From positions 244,351 to 308,350 of the forward strand of contig JAQOTA010000038.1 in assembly GCA_029532415.1 (NCBI GenBank): a stretch of 64,000 nt of DNA, written 5' to 3'. The stretch's first letter is position 1; each line of letters opens with the position of its first letter. A model generated the notes under the pieces. It had not been told where the DNA came from, ran no database searches, and saw only the letters and a list, made by a program, of their open reading frames with translations. Made by a program: the position numbers and the translations under genes. The stretch comes from Marasmius tenuissimus (lineage: Eukaryota; Basidiomycota; Agaricomycetes; Agaricales; Marasmiaceae). This document shows, piece after piece, positions 33,796-44,885 of the stretch.

Positions 33796-35002
33796 GCCTG
33801 GATGTGGTCGTCTGAGCAGCTGGTGTCTTCTGCAAGAGCGCAGTGTACTGGGTTGCCAGCTGGTTAAGGCTGATTCGTAATGATGGGGGGGTGGGAGCGG
33901 GAGGGTGCATGTGCAGATGCCAGCGTGGATTCAAGCAGGGTGCGGGTGCGGGTGCAAGTGGGGTGCGGGTGCAAGTGGGGTGCGGGTGCAAGTGGGGGTG
34001 CGGGTGCATGTCATGAACAAGTCACGAGGGGTGATAATGAGGTGTAAGGATTATGATAAAACTTTATTAGTACTGTGTTTTGTCAAACAGTTGAGAAAAG
34101 ACGGTGGCTTACCTCGTTATTTTCGACTCAAACTCTGCATTATTGATTGCTTTCCGACACTTCTCGAGAACTTTCTCGTCAATGACGGACACGTCAAAGG
34201 GCCGGCCAGCTCTGTTCTCGTCATACCAGTGTAGGCGCATCTTGGCATGGTAGCGAGCGAATATCTGTTTCCCGTTGTATCCTCGTAGGTCCGGGTGCAT
34301 CTCCATCAAGACGTAGAATTTTGACCACATCTGTTTCCACTTCGGTGGCCAGTCTCCACTGTCGAGGCATTTCAAGAAGAATGATTTGCCCTCGAGGACT
34401 TCGTCCCACGTGAGGTTCTCATCGGCTTTGGCTTTGGGCGAGGCTCTGGCGGTCGGATTGGAAGTGAGAGATAATTTGCCATCGCTGTCCTTCGTGAACC
34501 CAAACACTGAGTCCTCCAGTGTCATCTTGACCAGGCTTTCGGCTTCCGAGGATGCTTCATTGGTGAAGTACCAGAAGGGAGTGTACTCTCTCTTCTCCAT
34601 CTTCTCTTTTGCGTGGGGGTGTAGCCGTTCCGTGACCTCCCGTGCCATTGGGGTGCCTAGTTCAAAATCATGTAGCGTCTCCTTCCTCTTCTCCTTCTCC
34701 TTTCGTCTCTCTTCTCTCGCTTTCCTGGTCTCCTCCTCCGCTGCTGCTTCTGCCTCTTCTTCCTGCTGCCGCCTCTGATTCTCCAGAACTCGGTCATTCT
34801 CGAGTTGTTCCTGCCAGCGGGCTCTGTTTTCCTCGTTCTCGGACCTCCATATGTCCCTGAGGTGATCCGCGGCCTGTTCGTCGTTGGTGATATCGGGGAG
34901 CTGGTCGCTGTCTATTAGGAGAGTTCTGTGTGTTTGGTAACGGTCATGTGTGAAGTTTGGACATGTGTCGTTACTCGGGTCGTGAGTCATGCGTTCCGCC
35001 AT
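33362..35002 (-). CDS. Spliced Gag-like protein of the Ngaro element
   Basis: Exon 1 35002-34113 and exon 2 33869-33362; the joined 1398 nt give 465 aa and read through the junction as KIT-SLNQLATQYTALLQ. The start is MAERMTHDPSND (an earlier TTG is ignored). Exon 1 has a long charged helix (EEEAEAAAEEETRKAREERR). Exon 2 ends with two Cys/His clusters: CPKCLGRDEHNIRNC, and a second with the spacing C-x8-C plus CSGCGKTTHGAQQC, fitting nucleic-acid-binding knuckles. The 243-nt intron is long for this genome and carries a 17-bp tandem repeat. Confidence 0.78.
33944..33994. repeat. 17-bp minisatellite in the Gag intron
   Basis: Three exact tandem units of GGGTGCGGGTGCAAGTG, plus a degenerate fourth reaching about 34010. 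Confidence 0.88.
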
Positions 35003-35069
35003 AGTGAGCAAGTCTCGTTATGAGCTTGGGGTTGAGAAATAACGGGAGTAACTGCGAGGGAAGGAATAG

Positions 35070-35222
35070 GAAAAGAGAAACGAGCGGGCCAGCGCGAGTT
35101 CACTAGCTTGAGGGAACGACCATGGTGGTGGTGCAGGAAGAGATTTCGGCACCGCACCACGTGTCCGTTCGAAGACCTCAAGCTGTCGCACCCTCGTGCC
35201 TCGCGTGTAGCAGCTCAACAAT
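35070..35222 (-). repeat. Split direct repeat A1 (5' terminus of the element)
   Basis: 153 bp identical to A2; presumably holds the promoter and the start of the element RNA. The outer end is ATTGTTGAGCTGC on the minus strand. Confidence 0.92.
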
Positions 35223-35731
35223 TTATCCTTCTTTCTTTTCGTTTCGCGTTCCTTACACGAACGTCATATTTTTCAACATTTCACCCTTCCGACAAAAATC
35301 ACAAAAGCTTTATCATATACGGCATTAAAGCTAGAATTTTAGAATATACACATGACCTTTTTTGAAAAATTGGGGGATGTTTTCGGTGTCGTCAATTGGT
35401 ATGAAGGCGCTTACCTCTCAACACCCAGCTCTGGTGTACCTCGCCGGTTCAAATGAACATGACTTCTTGCGCGACAAGGGTGACGGGATAGTAGATACCT
35501 ATCTGAACCCATCCAAGGATATCGCCGTCAAAGGCTGCCGCCATGCATACCTTGCTCATCTAAGCAGTGGTCCTCTCCAACTTTCGGCAGCGTGAAAGTG
35601 TGACCGACAGGACTTATATGTTCGAAGGATTGACAACTGATTCCGTGAGCCATCCACGAGCATAGCTATAGCAAACATCGAGTACTATCCAACTTCGCCA
35701 TGAGCAAACCTCCTATTGGTGAACACCACGC
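35223..35731. other. Intergenic region between the retroelement and peroxidase copy 2
   Basis: 509 bp, AT-rich beside the element. From about 35570 to 35650 it resembles 51770-51850, the equivalent 3' flank of peroxidase copy 3 (GGTCCTCTCCAACT and the GACAACTGA region), so the duplicated unit includes downstream sequence. No gene. Confidence 0.45.
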
Positions 35732-37717
35732 TCAAAATAAAAGCGCTGCGACAGTAGTCTGCCGGATCTTCTCTCCTCCAATCTCGGCGTCGATATCAAA
35801 GAAATTGAATCCCTCGCTGATGTTCGCGGAAAAGAACGTGTAACCGCTCGTGGGAGCATGTCGAGAATCTGGTGTAAGGTGTACCCTATTGCGAGGAGGC
35901 ACCGGGTGAGTTCCGTTGCCAGGCTCCCAGGTGAGAACGGAGACTTTTGATGATGCGTCGCCTCGTACCTAGAATTGGCAGGAGTAGTTAGCTTCTTGGG
36001 GCGCTTTATCTGTGTAAGGCATCAACATACAGCAACGACCAGATTCCAGATCACAGGTAGAGCCTGAAGACCCTGGGTCCCGCCGACAATTCTCTCAGTC
36101 CGGGAGGGATCGTACAAGACCTTTTCTTGAGGAACGGTCTTCCCCAGGTTGTCGAGCCTCGGTGCTGAACCATCTCCCTCGTTGACTTCGAACCAAAACT
36201 TGGAGATGGAGCCCTTCATATCGACACTTGCGTCAAAGGAATAGGAATCGAAACCGGGCACCCCGTAGCGCTCCCGAGCAAGACCAAGAGCACGATTGTA
36301 TACGCCTGCCCACGGCGCGGCTGTGCATCCAGATGTTGGACACACTGATGCTCCCTCGCGGTCGTTCCAGTACAAAGTTACCTTGCGATTTGGGTTTTCC
36401 TCCCCGATTACCTGTGGTTGGGGTGGCACGGTGAGTAGACCGAGCGACGGCGATGCAACACTAATACTCACACGCAGCTGTACGTTGAATCTAAAGGTCC
36501 CGTTCGAGTTCGCCGAAGGGGACAGTTGATTTCTCGTAATCTTGAATGGCATGGGTTTCACGACATCAGTAAGGACAACATTTGCGGGGACAGTATTGAT
36601 CATTCTTTCAAACAGTTCTCCACAAGTCCTGTTAAAGGTATTGGGGTCTGCGAGGCTAACAAAATCACAGAACCTGAGATGTTCCATCCAAATAGACCAG
36701 TGGAATTTAACACGCGTACCCTTGCATGGTGGCGTTGCCATCACTCGAGAAAATCCTAAGGTCCGAGCTCGTAGTGGAGTTGGATCCGACGACCAGAGGG
36801 TTAGGGGTCGTGCCATCGAGATAACCTGTGATGCTGATGTAGAGTGGCCCCGCTGTGAGTGAAAGAGGCAGCAACAAATCGATAAGAACACCCACACCGC
36901 ATGATCAAATGGCGTCGTTCCATCGAAAAGCTGGACGTCCACGTTCTCATCCTTGACAATGTCCGGGAAATCATCTCGTCGAACGCCGCCCACGGAATGA
37001 CCACATGCAATGAGAGCAATCATCTCAGACTGAGTAAATCCCTGCCGCCTAAAGGACTCTAAGTGTGACTCGAAGTCTTGGTGAGGCTCCGGCACGGTTT
37101 CTGGTCCGGCTGCGGTTGCATCGATTCTTCCCCCACGAAGAGGAATCTGTGGGCCGTTACCACAATTGTCAATGGCTCTCACAGCAGCAAACGCAAAAAC
37201 ATCGGCAACTGAGGATGCGGATAGATCAGAATGGGGAACTTCGGTGAGGGTTTACTGGAGAGCTTACTCGACACATCGGGATGCATGAAAGGAATGAGCT
37301 CCTCGACCGATTCACGCATACCAACCCCGACGTTCTGGAGCACTAGTCCTCAGGTACACCTATGATATGATTTAATGCAACCCACCTGCGGTCGGTCAAG
37401 CTCGTAGATTATGGACGCATCCAAACCTCCTGAGCCGTCGTCGACATTGTGGGTAGACATGTCATGATACGCCTGACAAACGGTTCAACCACGACCTGGT
37501 GTCCACCACAATTTAAGGAGCTCACCAGTCGTAGCCATTGTGCGGCAGTGGTCGTGTTCTCCCGTCCGAAGCAAGGGAAGTCGACGGGCCCAGCAAGATA
37601 CTCGCTCTCGAACATCAACTGTTCAAGGTGTTCGATACCTTCTTGAGGACCCGCCACCGCAAATCGGGAGAAACAAAGGAGGATCGCAACCCAGGGAACA
37701 AGTGGGAGTAAGGGCAT
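35732..37717 (-). CDS. Secreted plant-type heme peroxidase with a long C-terminal extension, copy 2
   Basis: Eight exons by comparison with copy 3; about 530 aa. A signal peptide (MPLLPLVPWVAILLCFSRFAVAG) is followed by the distal heme site WLRLAYHDMSTHN (catalytic Arg and His, split by intron 1), the Ca-site-like DDGSGGLDASI, a RAIDNCGNGPQIPLRGGR block, the proximal His in LIACGHSVGGVR, and DGTTPFDHA with the Asp expected to bond it. The fold fits the plant-type (class II-like) superfamily, secreted oxidants using H2O2. After the catalytic part, about 300 residues (GYLDGTTPNPLV; CGELFERMINTVPANVVL; VTLYWNDREGASVCPTSGC; SGYTFFSANISEGFNFFDID) exceed usual class II length. No lesion is seen. 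I cannot see a Mn site or an exposed Trp, so no lignin activity is claimed. Confidence 0.85.
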
Positions 37718-38818
37718 GGCAGAGCAGTTTGAAGTGAGCTTGATGGCTGGGGTTACATCTTATATGTGCTCGCATGGCTGCAGCCCGAGGATGAGTCCTA
37801 AAAGCTTACAATAACGTCGAATTCTTTGCAGACACAGGCCCGAAGATAGAAATCAGGATCTATTGAGGACTGCGGAAATACCTGTCCTAACCTGGGATTA
37901 GTGAGCTTGGAAGCTCATGGCTCGAGGCGCTAAATAGCAGCTTACCCTCTGAGTGTTTCAACAACCAAATCTAAACTAAATCGAAATGCTGCCACTGTGA
38001 ATTCATTGAATACAACTACAGGGACTCGAAGGCCAGTCAGGTACATACCTGTGGTCTGGAAATTTCGTCCTCTTCAATTCTCGGGTTTGTCGGTGGTGAT
38101 AATAAGCCCCTGCTGGTTTGTGTGGTTTCACGTCCTGACAGTGTCAGATGGTATTTTCAAAAGATCAAGAACTGCGGAGAAGAGAAGGGTGGCTGAAACC
38201 TGTAGGTTCCCGGTTCTCAATGCCAATTGCATGGCAGACTGTGGAAACGGAGAGGGTGAAAGAACAGAGACTATCAGAAATTCCGCTCCTAAATTTTAGA
38301 TTCCAGGGACGCAAAGCACTTGAACTGGTCGATGCGTCAATCACGCGCATGAAGCGGAGCCTTTGGGTGAACCCAATTCCTCACGGCGGCGAAGGCGACA
38401 AGAAGTGGGTCTGTGCATGAGATCTTGAGAGGCTCCACGCTTGACAGTTCCTGCGAGTGAGAGGGTAAGCGCGATGAGTAGCACTGCCCGCGATATACTA
38501 TCTTCACGCTGCCTGTACGATCCGGACTTCATCCGCATCTCCTTATACAAGTACCCGCCATTGGAACACCTCCGTCTGAGCCAGTTCTAAAAATAACCTC
38601 AGTGAGCGATCCATCGACTCTGGAAGTAAAAGTTCCGACAAACCAGTTATTTACAAGCTTGCGACGACATAGCTGAACAGAATCCGTTTCCCTTAGCAAT
38701 TGACAACATACAAAGCATATGAATATGAATACAGTACCATGAATGCAATACAAATAAACAAAACGAACAGAGGACAAGAGATACGAATAACAATCTCACA
38801 GAACCACGCATTAACCCA
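37718..38818. other. Upstream region of peroxidase copy 2, duplicated from the copy-1 locus
   Basis: 37850-38590 aligns in patches with 5560-6520 over nearly 1 kb. Near 38490-38590 the plus strand reads ILSSRCLYDPDFIRISLYKY and LEHLRL, a short relic-like frame without start or continuation. 38590-38818 is AT-rich 3' sequence of the following gene. Confidence 0.5.
37756..37767 (-). promoter_or_regulatory. TATA-type element of peroxidase copy 2
   Basis: ACATATAAGATG on the minus strand, 38 bases before the ATG, identical to the element of copies 1 and 3; implies a very short 5' UTR. Confidence 0.6.
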
Positions 38819-41800
38819 TCAACGAATCTCCTCGTCCGAGGTCACAGAGTCCGCGGCAACCTCTGCTACAAAATCATTCACAAGGTCTTGCAGCTCTCTG
38901 ATCATCGACCCCCGATCCCACTCCCGCCTGTTCCTCCATACGCAACTCAGACACGTCGCACGAAGCTGCTCCAGCTGCTCGATCGTCAGCGAGGCCGTAT
39001 GCGAGCGCAGACTGCTCTGCAACTGTGCCAGAAGACTCTCATCAACATGGAACTCCGGAAGTGGCGTAGGCGTCCTCGCGACTATTGGCATCGGGGAAGG
39101 TTCACGAGGGGGCTCCGGAGATTTCGATTGTTTTGTGGGTTGCTCAGGTTGTGGTTGGGGGGACTTCGATTTTCGAATAGGTTCCTGTGGTACTGGCATA
39201 GATAAAAACGGATCATCGTTCACTACAGGTGGATTGGTGGCAGCTTCGACAGGCGACCTGGACGGCATAGAGGTAACATCGGGGAGGGGATTCAGTAAAG
39301 CCGGATCGAAGCCTGAGTTCCGTTGAGAAGTGAGCAGGTCTGTCTGTAGTTGTGAGTGCGGTGGGTCAATCGACATGTCGTTATGGTGTTGCTGCGGTTG
39401 ATGATAGTTCGGATATTGAGACGGCTGTCCGCCGTTGTTGTTGTGCCATGGGCCCGGATGGTGCTGCATCTCCTGGTACCCGTTTGTCGGTGACATACCC
39501 GGTGCAGGCGACATCGGGTGAGGTGAGTGAGAGTGTCGTATCGAGGAGTCGAATTGATGGTGGTTCGCTTGATTCATATACATGCCCTGCATTGGCTGGG
39601 CGTTGTGGTGCATTGGTTGGCCATGGTGCATCGAGTGAGGCTGCATCGGTTGCTGGTTGAACTGCATGGAGTCATGGGGCGGCATTAAGTGATGTGAATG
39701 CATTGAATGATGCGGCTGCATGGACGGATGGGATTGCATGGAATGTTGGGGCACGGGATGTTGCGAGTGCATATGTTGGTTCGAAGGCATGTACTGCGAT
39801 GGACCCTGAGGGTACATTGAATATGAAGGATCCAGAGGGTGGGCAGATTGTTGGGAGTGCATTGAAGATGGCCCAGGTTGCATCATTCCCATCGGCAGTC
39901 CTCCAGGAGGTACAAGAGGTTGCATAGGCTGTATCGCTGGTGCAGCAAACCGAACGGTGGGCTGGCGGGGAGGACTAACGAGTTCCAGAGGGTCCCGATC
40001 ATCCTCAGTGTCGATGTGCATCTTGGATCTCTTGGGATCTCTGGATTCTCCGTTCTCTTCGTCAGACGCAAGAGAATCTGCGGCAAAGCCCTCTCTTTGA
40101 CGTTTCAGCCGTCGTTCGAGTTTCGATGGGTCCGTCAGCGCGTACTCTGGAGCCATGCCGGTGTTACGACCACTCCGCCGTGCACCGGGAGCCCCGGTAT
40201 CACTCCCACTACCATTGCCGTTGCCATTCGCAGCCTTCGCCTTTGCCTTCTCCTCTTCCCTGGCCTTTCTGCGCTCGGCCCGCCGCTGTCGCTCACGTCC
40301 AGCCATCCGCTCGCACTCCAAGCGAAATATCGCGTCAAACTCCTGAATGCTGACTTCAGCTGAATTAAGCATAGCTTGGGCACGAAGATGACGGTCAGGA
40401 TCTCCCGCCTCGTAGAGAGCCGCGTTCATGCAGATCTTCCTGAGGTCATTCATGAAGTCGTCAATGGTGAGGTAACGACCACGGAACAGTTCGAAGTTCA
40501 TTCGCTCCAGATCCATATCGTGGCATTTAGGCCCTTGAGGTACAGGTGGTGGTGGTGGCGCTACCACGACCTGTTCGTTCACAATTCCATTAGCAAGGGG
40601 TTGATCAGGTTGCGCATCAACAGATGTGATATCAATGACCCCGTTCGCTTGGGCATTGACTACAGGGACAGGAGGCGCTGGGGGTTCGTCGCCCTCAAAG
40701 ACGGCAAACGAGTACTCCTCCTAAAGAATAGGGCCATTCGTAAGCACAGAGACAAACAGTTGAAACAGAATTAACTCGCCCTTGCACGCTTCGTGAATCT
40801 TCTGAACTTTCTCTTCAGCTCGTTCAAAATGGGCGTCAACCGATACTTCAGTATGGCAATCGTGCGATGATCGTTCTCCTCCTGAACCGCTAGCTCGGCG
40901 GCAGTCGGCTTTCGCGGCTCTGGCGGAGGAGCAATTGGAAGCTCCTCTAGAATCCTCTTCTTCCGAGGCATGCCATCCGCGAACAGGTTGGGTGGCCGTC
41001 GAACGTCCTCAACTAAAGGCTGGAAGAATTCGACTCGTTGCGACTCGGTAGGGATAGGGATCTCGACCCGATTATCTTTCGTGAGGCCAAACCAAGAACG
41101 GACATCCCTCGGAAGATCGTGGTAACGACCGTCCACAATGGCGAGCAGAAGTATGGGGTCCGTAGGAGCGAGGGTATCGAGCATCGCTCGAACCGTAGAT
41201 CTCGCAGTCTCGCTCACAGCGGCACACCATCCGACTAAAGAAGGGATATAGATGACGGAAGGTTGGTGACGCTTGGCTTCGACGAATAGTTGTACGATGG
41301 CGGCCTCCGTAGTCTATGGGCAAATTCTTAGTATAAGTCATAGCTGAACGATTCGGTAAGACTCACTCTCGTCGAGTCACCCAATAAACTGCCTAGTTCC
41401 AAACTTTGGACGTGATACCCCTCAAGGTGATGCAATACCGCGGCACCAACGTACGCTTGACCCATGCCCACAGCTCCGTGAAGGACAATACGTGGACGAT
41501 ATATCCTCAACTTCTCCATGGCTACGAGGTCATGTCAGGGAAAGATCCTTCTTCCTTTGCGAACGAACTTACATTGAAGCGTCATCTCTCTCTCCAAGGC
41601 CCCTGCCTCTCCTTCATAATCCTCGAATTCTGCTTCCTCTAACGCAGTCAACTTCTTCTCAGACGGTATCACGCGACCGATGACCTTCTTGGCATTCTCC
41701 AAAGTCTCCGACAGCAGAGGAACAAATTGTGGGGGTAAAGGCATTGCAGCAGAAGACGACGATCTCGCGGATGACGGGACAATCTCTGTAGAACACGGTC

Positions 41801-44113
41801 AGCACCCGTTCCCGAGAGAGGGAAAGAATAGTCACTCTTGATGGAAATCATAAAGTCACGTAAGCCCACTTTAACAGAGTCGGGCTGCAGCAACAAGCGA
41901 TCATTTGACTTGTAGATCTGCGGGTACTTTCTCTGAACAGCATTTAGTGCAGCTTCGGTGCACAAAGCCTATTCGACGCAATCAGAGCCGTAATCATAAA
42001 AGAAAAGGCTGCACTTACCCTCAAATCAGCACCTCCGTAGCCCTTTGTGAGCTTGGCCAACCCGTTCAGACGATCTTTGCTTTCTTGTTCCTCATCGCCC
42101 CAGTCTTTCCACCCCTTCGTCATGATACCCAAGATCTTCTCTCGGGCCTCAAGACCGGGCAGAGGGAAATAAAACTCTCTGTCGAATCTCCCCGGTCTCC
42201 TCAGCGCAGGATCTATCGCATCCGGCCTATTTGTAGCACCAATGACCACAACCTGCCCTCGCCCATCCATACCATCCATGAGCGCAAGCAACGTTGAAAC
42301 AATCGAAGCATGGATCTGATCTTGCTTAGAAGACCGCACAGGCGCCAACCCGTCTATCTCGTCGAAGAATATGATGGAAGGTTGCGAGTTGCGAGCCTCT
42401 TCAAACAGGAGACGCAGCTGACGTTCGGCTTCACCGACCCACTTGGAAAGCGCATCAGCACCTTTGCGCATGAAAAATGCTGAAGGAAGACACAATTAGA
42501 GATTTATCAGATGAATACCATGTAAGCTCAGCTCACATATCTGCTTCCCGTTAGACCGACAACTAGCAGCCAGTGCTCTCGCCAAGAGGGTTTTCCCGGT
42601 ACCCGGCGGTCCGTGGAATAATACACCTCGCGGGGGCGTCACCTTGAACTGCTGGAAGACCTCAGGATAGAGAAGGGGTAGCACTGTCATTTCCTTCAGA
42701 GAGTTGATATCTGTGGCGGCAGCCCGTTAGCCTGGTAACACGAGTGAGGTATGAGCATCCTCACGGTCATCTAGTCCTCCCACTTCATCGAAAGTAACAT
42801 TCACGTTCACTCCAAGAGGATCAGCATCCGCGAGAGCTATGCCATATGGTGAGTCGTGAGAACGATTTCCATGGATTGAATGAACGCACTCGAGTCGCCG
42901 ACACGACCCAGATTTGACGGTGTTCCCGCGGCGGCGAGGTCACCAGCCAAGAGTCCTCCTCCTCCTCCTGCAAGACCCCCTCCCAACGCACCCATCCCCC
43001 CGAAAGGCTTCCGAGGCGTTCTGGTTGGGGCGTCCGAGTCCTGTCCAATACCCCCAAAAAAAAAGATTCAACACTGTCATTGAGAAATAGGATATGACCA
43101 CATACCGAATCATCTAGACCCATCAACCTTCCTAGTTCCGCGCCATTGAGACTAAATCCTAATCCCTTTCTTCCACCAGGCCGACGGCCTCCCAATGGTT
43201 TGCTCTTCGGCGGTGCTGTAGGAATGTCTTCGAGAGGCGGTGGTATGGTGTAATTAATTCGTTGTCGCTGGCGGAGTGAATATTTTTTGCCATTCTCGGG
43301 CTCTTCCTCTTCTTCCTCGGGCTCCGGTCGCGTGTCATTCATGGTGATTTCTAGATCGTCGACATCCGTGTCACCCTGAGCATCCTCGTCGAAAGAACCA
43401 TCTGCATCGACAGACCCGGGGGAAGTATGTTGATGTGGCATGTACACGTCCTCTTCTGGCTTGTGTCGACGTTGAGCACGAAGCGCACGAGCTTTCGCCT
43501 GAGTGATCTTTGGATTCTCCATCCGGCTGGGTGTCGATGGATTGCCGTTCCGCGTTGTCCTCTTTCTCAAACGTGAGCCATATCCACCGTTCTGTGCCGG
43601 GGCATCGTCGTCGCTGGCAATAAAGCTGCTTCGTCGATTACGCAGCCGTCGTCGAGCAGGAAAATCTTCTTCCTCTTCATCGTCGCCGTCATCGGCTGAG
43701 GCACGAGGAGCAGGACGCGACCTGGTTCTGCCACCGCCAACGGGAGCTTCTTCCTCACCAAGTCCTCCAAGGTCATCATCTGCCTCGCTACTCTCGACAT
43801 ACGACGCCTGCATCACCGTTCTCCCACTTCTTGTCTTAAAAAGGGGCTTCTCTTCTTCCTCCACTTCATCTTCTTCAACCGGTTGTGTTTCTTCGCCCTG
43901 CATCGACTTGTCGCTCCCGTCTTGGTATTCTGAGCCTGAGGCGCCAATGGAGGCAGCACTAGCACGTCGGGTAGACCGACGAAGGGGAGCGTCGTGACCA
44001 GCCGCCATTCGAGACGTATTGCTGGGGATTTTGATCGTCAAAGGCGAACCTTGCGAGTGTGGTAAAGTCGGTTGAGGTTCGGAGTCGGAAGCGGTGTCAA
44101 AGAGATTACTCAT
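38819..44113 (-). CDS. YTA7: Chromatin AAA-ATPase with bromodomain (Abo1/Yta7/ATAD2 type)
   Basis: A large multi-exon gene from the ATG at 44113 to the TGA at 38819. The N-terminus is acidic and disordered (EEDEVEEEEKP, DDGDDEEEEDF) with basic patches, as in Yta7. AAA1 is intact: VTFDEVGGLDDHINSLKEM, Walker A GPPGTGKT, pore-loop region SKWVGEAERQLRLLFEEA, Walker B IIFFDEIDGLAP, TNRPDAIDPALRRPGRFDR. AAA2 is degenerate (HGAVGMGQAYVG lacks the Walker Lys), as known for this family. A bromodomain-like region follows (LTPILNELKRKFRRFTKRAR, YLTIDDFMNDLRKICMNAALY), then an unusual His/Met/Gln/Pro-rich tail. Family role: nuclear histone H3-H4 handling and nucleosome turnover. One intron (40779-40721) appears to use a GC-AG donor. 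Confidence 0.9.
40721..40779 (-). other. GC-AG intron inside the bromodomain region of the YTA7-like gene
   Basis: After codon AGG the sequence is GCGAGT and ends TTTAG; removing 59 nt joins KRAR to EEYSFAVFEG in frame. Reading through instead meets TAA within three codons, which would drop the second half of the bromodomain and the tail. Confidence 0.6.
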
Positions 44114-44885
44114 ACAGTCACCGTCACTATTAGCGACGACGTGGAGGGAGAAATATGGGGCTTGTAGAACGCCGACAACGTCGACGAGAGAGTGGCCAAC
44201 AGCGTCAGGAAAGACGAGGAGCCTCGGTAGAAATATGGGATGGAATTACAAGTCAAAGAGCTGTTTGGCTGCACCACCTGTTTTGTTTGGTCATGTTGAT
44301 CCGACGCGGCTTCCAACTGCAGCGTGCCTCATATCATCCTCCGCCTGCCCTTTCCAGTTCTCGACCAGTTTCAATCCTCATTCTCGTTCACTGGAATCGT
44401 CTGGAATTTGCTTTGAGTATCTGTATTTCATGGGTTGTCTTCAGCCAGGTGTTCCACAGCGATTTTTTTCGGAAATTGCCCAGGAAAAGAGGAAAAATCG
44501 ATATGTCGCTTCGAACAGCATCTTCAGCATGGAAGTTGAGAGAAAAGAGGGAGAATTTTCAATTTCTGAGCACTCGTCCTCCTCGAACATTGCATTCGGC
44601 TTCCCCCGTGTGATGGAATAACGCAATGTCACACCGGCCCGGCACAGGCGCCCAACTAAGCGCTCAACCGGCTTGAATCAAATTGAGCGGAAGGGTTGCC
44701 CGCCGCCCGGCCACTCAACTCTGATTCTTCTCCTTCATCTTGTACCTTCAAAGGCGAACTCGACCAATAACTGACCGTCCTCAGCTGTGAGTACAGCACA
44801 ACTATTACCTTTTATTTTTGCTGGCAATGAGCTTCCTAACTGTTTTCTCATTATATTTTCCCAGTGTTCGCTGAACTTTATCAAA
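44114..44885. other. Divergent region between the YTA7-like gene and F-box copy B
   Basis: 772 bp. Two overlapping plus-strand frames of 150-175 codons (44094-44621) have no motif and no splice support. Around 44640-44715 a C/G-rich stretch with GCGCTCAAC/GTTG-type inverted pieces precedes the F-box promoter. A pyrimidine tract plus CAG at about 44858-44862 suggests a possible 5' UTR intron before the F-box ATG. Confidence 0.4.

Larger units (their letters stand above)
29144..35222 (-). mobile_element. Complete Ngaro-type (DIRS-order) tyrosine-recombinase retrotransposon
   Basis: 6079 bp, transcribed leftward. Gene order is spliced Gag, RT/RNase H, tyrosine recombinase. The ends carry split direct repeats in the Ngaro/PAT order: A1 (35070-35222) at the 5' end, then at the 3' end B1 (29703-29896), A2 (29551-29703) and B2 (29144-29337). 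The two 153-bp A copies and the two 194-bp B copies are identical by eye. B1 and A2 overlap by one T, and that T is also the single base shared by the outer ends, as expected for insertion by a tyrosine recombinase from a circle. No target duplication is visible. Identical repeats and three open frames mean a recent, possibly active copy. Confidence 0.9.

Noticed and set aside
33362..34009. Separate 215-codon protein beginning MHPHPHLHPHPT
   Set aside because: The His/Pro-rich start is a translation of the 17-bp minisatellite in the proposed intron; the rest is better explained as Gag exon 2.
36022..37182. A single 386-codon frame through peroxidase copy 2
   Set aside because: It only appears continuous because two introns lack in-frame stops; comparison with copy 3 shows the GYLDGTTPNPLV exon lies in another frame and must be spliced in.
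40771..41217. End of the YTA7-like protein at the TAA near 40771
   Set aside because: The following frame continues the bromodomain region (YLTIDDFMNDLRKICMNAA), so a GC-AG intron is more likely than a genuine stop.
44094..44621. Overlapping 150-175-codon plus-strand frames upstream of F-box copy B
   Set aside because: No motif or splice support, and the region is the divergent promoter of two solid genes.
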